Origin: Streptomyces venezuelae
GTDB lineage: Bacteria; Actinomycetota; Actinomycetes; Streptomycetales; Streptomycetaceae
Assembly: GCF_008642335.1 (NCBI RefSeq)
Contig: NZ_CP029191.1
Span: 5,146,001-5,210,000, forward strand
DNA length: 64,000 nt
Direction of reading: 5' to 3'
Positions 61,916 through 64,000 of this stretch are shown here, one piece after another. The first letter of the stretch is position 1. Every line of letters starts with the position of its first letter. Position numbers and translations under genes: made by a program. The notes below the pieces were generated by a model, which saw only the letters and a list, made by a program, of their open reading frames with translations, was not told the origin of the DNA and did not search any database.

Positions 61916-62332
61916 GTGATCGGCGTGATCGACACCGAAGGCGACTGCGCCGAGTGGGCCTTCCCCGCGGACCCCGGCGCCGTCCGCACCGCCCGCACGG
62001 TTGTCCGCAAGCAGCTCGCCGACTGGGGTCTCGCGTCCGTCGCCGACATCACCGTGTTGCTCGTGAGCGAGCTGGTGACCAACTCCTTGCGTCATGCCTC
62101 CGGGCCCATCGGCGTACGCCTCGTACGCCCCGCGGACCCCGACGGCACCCTCCTCGTAGAGGTGTCCGATCCGCTCCCCGACCCGCCCCTTGAGCGCACC
62201 GCGGCCCTCGACGACGAGGGCGGCCGCGGCCTCCAACTGGTGTCCCGTGCGTCACGTCGTTGGGGCACACGTCCGGGTCGTACGGGCAGGACGGGGAAGA
62301 CGGTGTGGTTCGAGCTGGCGCTGCCGGGTTAG
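61916..62332 (+). CDS. RsbW-like ATP-binding protein (anti-sigma kinase type)
   Basis: A 138-residue HATPase_c_2 protein. The N box is ITVLLVSELVTNSLRHASGP, the G1 box VEVSDPLPDPP and the G2 box DDEGGRGLQLVSRASRRWG. Proteins of this group bind a sigma factor or phosphorylate an anti-anti-sigma factor; Streptomyces has dozens. The start is GTG 61916 or GTG 61925, the latter better spaced from GGAAG. It lies before a PAS-GAF protein of the phosphatase class, likely a functional neighbour. Confidence 0.88.
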   Translation: MIGVIDTEGDCAEWAFPADPGAVRTARTVVRKQLADWGLASVADITVLLVSELVTNSLRHASGPIGVRLVRPADPDGTLLVEVSDPLPDPPLERTAALDDEGGRGLQLVSRASRRWGTRPGRTGRTGKTVWFELALPG

Positions 62333-62505
62333 AAGACTGGCAGTGTGCGTAAGGCGTCCTGCACAAGGGCGGCACGGGCCAAAAAGCGTCGAGTCCGTGC
62401 TGTGATCGTGAACGCCGTGTGGCGCGGCACCGTAGTGCTGGATACTGCGGGCAGCCGTATGCGGTGACCGGTGCCGGACGCGGTGAGCTGGAGGGGACGG
62501 TTCGC

Positions 62506-64000
62506 GTGAGCGAGATACCAGCGAAGGCGACGGAGAGCGACGGTCCGTCGGTCGACGCGACGGCCGGGGACGCGACGGCCGGCGACCGGCCGAACGCCGC
62601 CGCGCCGAGCGCCGATGTGCCGGTCGTCGACCCACCGGTCGACGAGACGTGGCAGAGCAACCCACCCGGTTCGATCTACGACTACATCAAGGTCGCCTCG
62701 TTCTCGATCGGCGCCGACGGCCTGGTCGACCAGTGGAGCGTGCGCGCCGAGCGGCTGTTCGGGGTGGCCGCGCGGGACGCCGTCGGCAAGGACCCCATCG
62801 AGGCCTTCGTGCCGCCCGAGCTGCGCGCGGGCGGCCACCGCAAGATGGCGGAGATCCTCGACGGGCGCGAGTGGACGGGCGTGGTGCCCTTCAGGCTGCC
62901 CGAGGACGTCCTGACGCCCGGCGGGCCGGGCGGCCCGCCCGCGGGCGGTGACGCGGCCGCCGAGCGGGGCGTCGGCGGCCTGGAGGGCGTCGCCGAGGTG
63001 TACGTGATGCCGACCGTGACCGAGGAGGGCGAGCGGGCCGCGGTCTGCATCGTCGTCGACGTCCAGGTGCTCCGGCAGATCGAGACCGACCTCGCCGCGT
63101 CCCAGGCCATTTTCGGCCAATCTCCGTTCGGCTTCCTGCTGTTCGGCACGGACCTGAAGGTGCAGCGCGCCAACCGGCGGTTCGCCGCCGTCTTCGGGGG
63201 CGGCATCGAGGACCAGCGGGGCCGGACCGTCCACGACTATCTGCCGCGCCACGAGGCCGACCGCATGGCCGCCGCCCTGAAGCGCGTCCTGGAGACCGGC
63301 GACTCCGTGACGGACATGCAGATCGTGGGGCCCGCACCCGGCAGCACCGACCGACGGCACTGGTCGATCAACCTCTACCGCGTGCACAGCGGTTCGGGCC
63401 GCCCCATCGGCGTCGCGGGCCTCGGCACCGACGTGACCCGGCGGCACGCCGCCGCGCGAGAGGCCGCCCACGCCCGGCGCAACCTCGCCCTGCTGAACGA
63501 GGCCGGGGCCCGCATCGGCAACTCCCTGGACCTGGAGACCACCGCACGGGAACTGCTCGACGTCGCCGTCCCCGGCTTCTGCGACATCGCCTCCGTAGAC
63601 CTCTACCAAGGCCTCCTCGACGGCGACGAGACACCGCCGGGGCTCGCCGACGGCAGCGCGGACCTGCGCCGCGTGGCCTTCGCGAGCGCCGTCGCCGACG
63701 CCCCGTTCCCGGACGGCAGCGCGCCCATAGACGTGGGCGCCGTGCATCGGTTCGCCTTCACGTCACCCTGCGCCGACGCCCTGCGCGCGGCCCGGCCGCG
63801 CCTGGTCACGGGCGCCGACGACGAATCGGCGAGCCGCCTCACCAAGGGCCTCGTCCAGTCGACGCTCGCCGTGCCGATGGTCGCCCACGACACGGTGGTC
63901 GGCCTCGCCCAGTTCTCCCGTACGAAGGGAAGCGAGCCCTTCGGGGAGCGCGACCGGGCGCTCGCCGTCGAACTGGCCGCGCGGGCCGCCGTCTGCATAG
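62506..64000 (+). CDS. PAS-PAS-GAF sensor protein, truncated by the right edge
   Basis: The frame is open from GTG 62506 to the window end (498 codons), so the C-terminus is missing. GGAGGGG lies 9 bases before the start. After a disordered acidic N-terminus, residues about 55-180 form a PAS domain (SFSIGADGLVDQWSVRAERL), about 195-310 a second (FGQSPFGFLLFGTDLKVQRA), and from about 325 a GAF domain (LLNEAGARIGNSLDLETTAR). In Streptomyces such sensors usually continue into a PP2C phosphatase and often an ATPase domain. That continuation is inferred. Confidence 0.85.
   Translation, partial: MSEIPAKATESDGPSVDATAGDATAGDRPNAAAPSADVPVVDPPVDETWQSNPPGSIYDYIKVASFSIGADGLVDQWSVRAERLFGVAARDAVGKDPIEAFVPPELRAGGHRKMAEILDGREWTGVVPFRLPEDVLTPGGPGGPPAGGDAAAERGVGGLEGVAEVYVMPTVTEEGERAAVCIVVDVQVLRQIETDLAASQAIFGQSPFGFLLFGTDLKVQRANRRFAAVFGGGIEDQRGRTVHDYLPRHEADRMAAALKRVLETGDSVTDMQIVGPAPGSTDRRHWSINLYRVHSGSGRPIGVAGLGTDVTRRHAAAREAAHARRNLALLNEAGARIGNSLDLETTARELLDVAVPGFCDIASVDLYQGLLDGDETPPGLADGSADLRRVAFASAVADAPFPDGSAPIDVGAVHRFAFTSPCADALRAARPRLVTGADDESASRLTKGLVQSTLAVPMVAHDTVVGLAQFSRTKGSEPFGERDRALAVELAARAAVCI

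Overview
The window is high-GC actinobacterial chromosome, almost certainly Streptomyces. Codon third positions are strongly G/C, GTG starts are common, and there is a WhiB-like regulator, a serpin, a GntR regulator, an RsbW-like kinase and PAS/GAF/PP2C signalling proteins. The gene order ahpD-ahpC/oxyR ... fumC ... class I fumarase ... wbl ... glpX ... xseB-xseA ... ispH ... ppgK ... ychF is, from memory, the core order around SCO5031-SCO5061 of S. coelicolor. No rRNA, tRNA, CRISPR array, prophage, transposase or biosynthetic cluster was seen.

Layout. 0-8 kb: a Gram-positive Tad/Flp pilus locus (cpaB end, a cpaE-tadE fusion, tadE, cpaF, tadB, tadC, Flp pilin, a TadG-like protein, a lipoprotein and an OmpA-domain protein), mostly with overlapping or closely spaced genes. 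8-10.5 kb: a methyltransferase, DUF192, a candidate 6C small RNA and a small membrane protein. 10.5-19 kb: aldo/keto reductase, cis-prenyltransferase, PhoH2, a secreted SLT protein, an AI-2E family permease, then peroxide defence (ahpC-ahpD divergent from oxyR). 19-28.9 kb: a PadR-ABC-FtsX operon, a class A penicillin-binding protein and a GAF-PP2C-ATPase phosphatase. 28.9-45 kb: core metabolism and housekeeping (two fumarases, fructose bisphosphatase, exonuclease VII, IspH, polyphosphate glucokinase, YchF). 39.4-43.1 kb is notable for five separate short tandem repeats between these genes.

45.3-49.4 kb is the accessory part: a VapBC-like toxin-antitoxin pair, then a 1098-residue protein joining an Upf1-like SF1 helicase, a long coiled coil, a phospholipase D HKD nuclease motif and a zinc ribbon. 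That architecture resembles the single-protein (type II) Mokosh anti-phage system and is the best candidate for an interesting system here. 49.5-64 kb: two unrecognised conserved proteins, an ECF sigma factor with a membrane partner, a threonine-synthase-like enzyme, a secreted subtilase convergent with a serpin, envelope proteins, a GntR regulator, a SPOR protein, a Nudix hydrolase and an RsbW-like kinase next to a PAS-PAS-GAF protein cut by the right edge.

Starts were chosen from ribosome binding sites and overlaps; where they differ from the longest frame this is stated. Family names rest on recognition of motifs by eye, not on searches.
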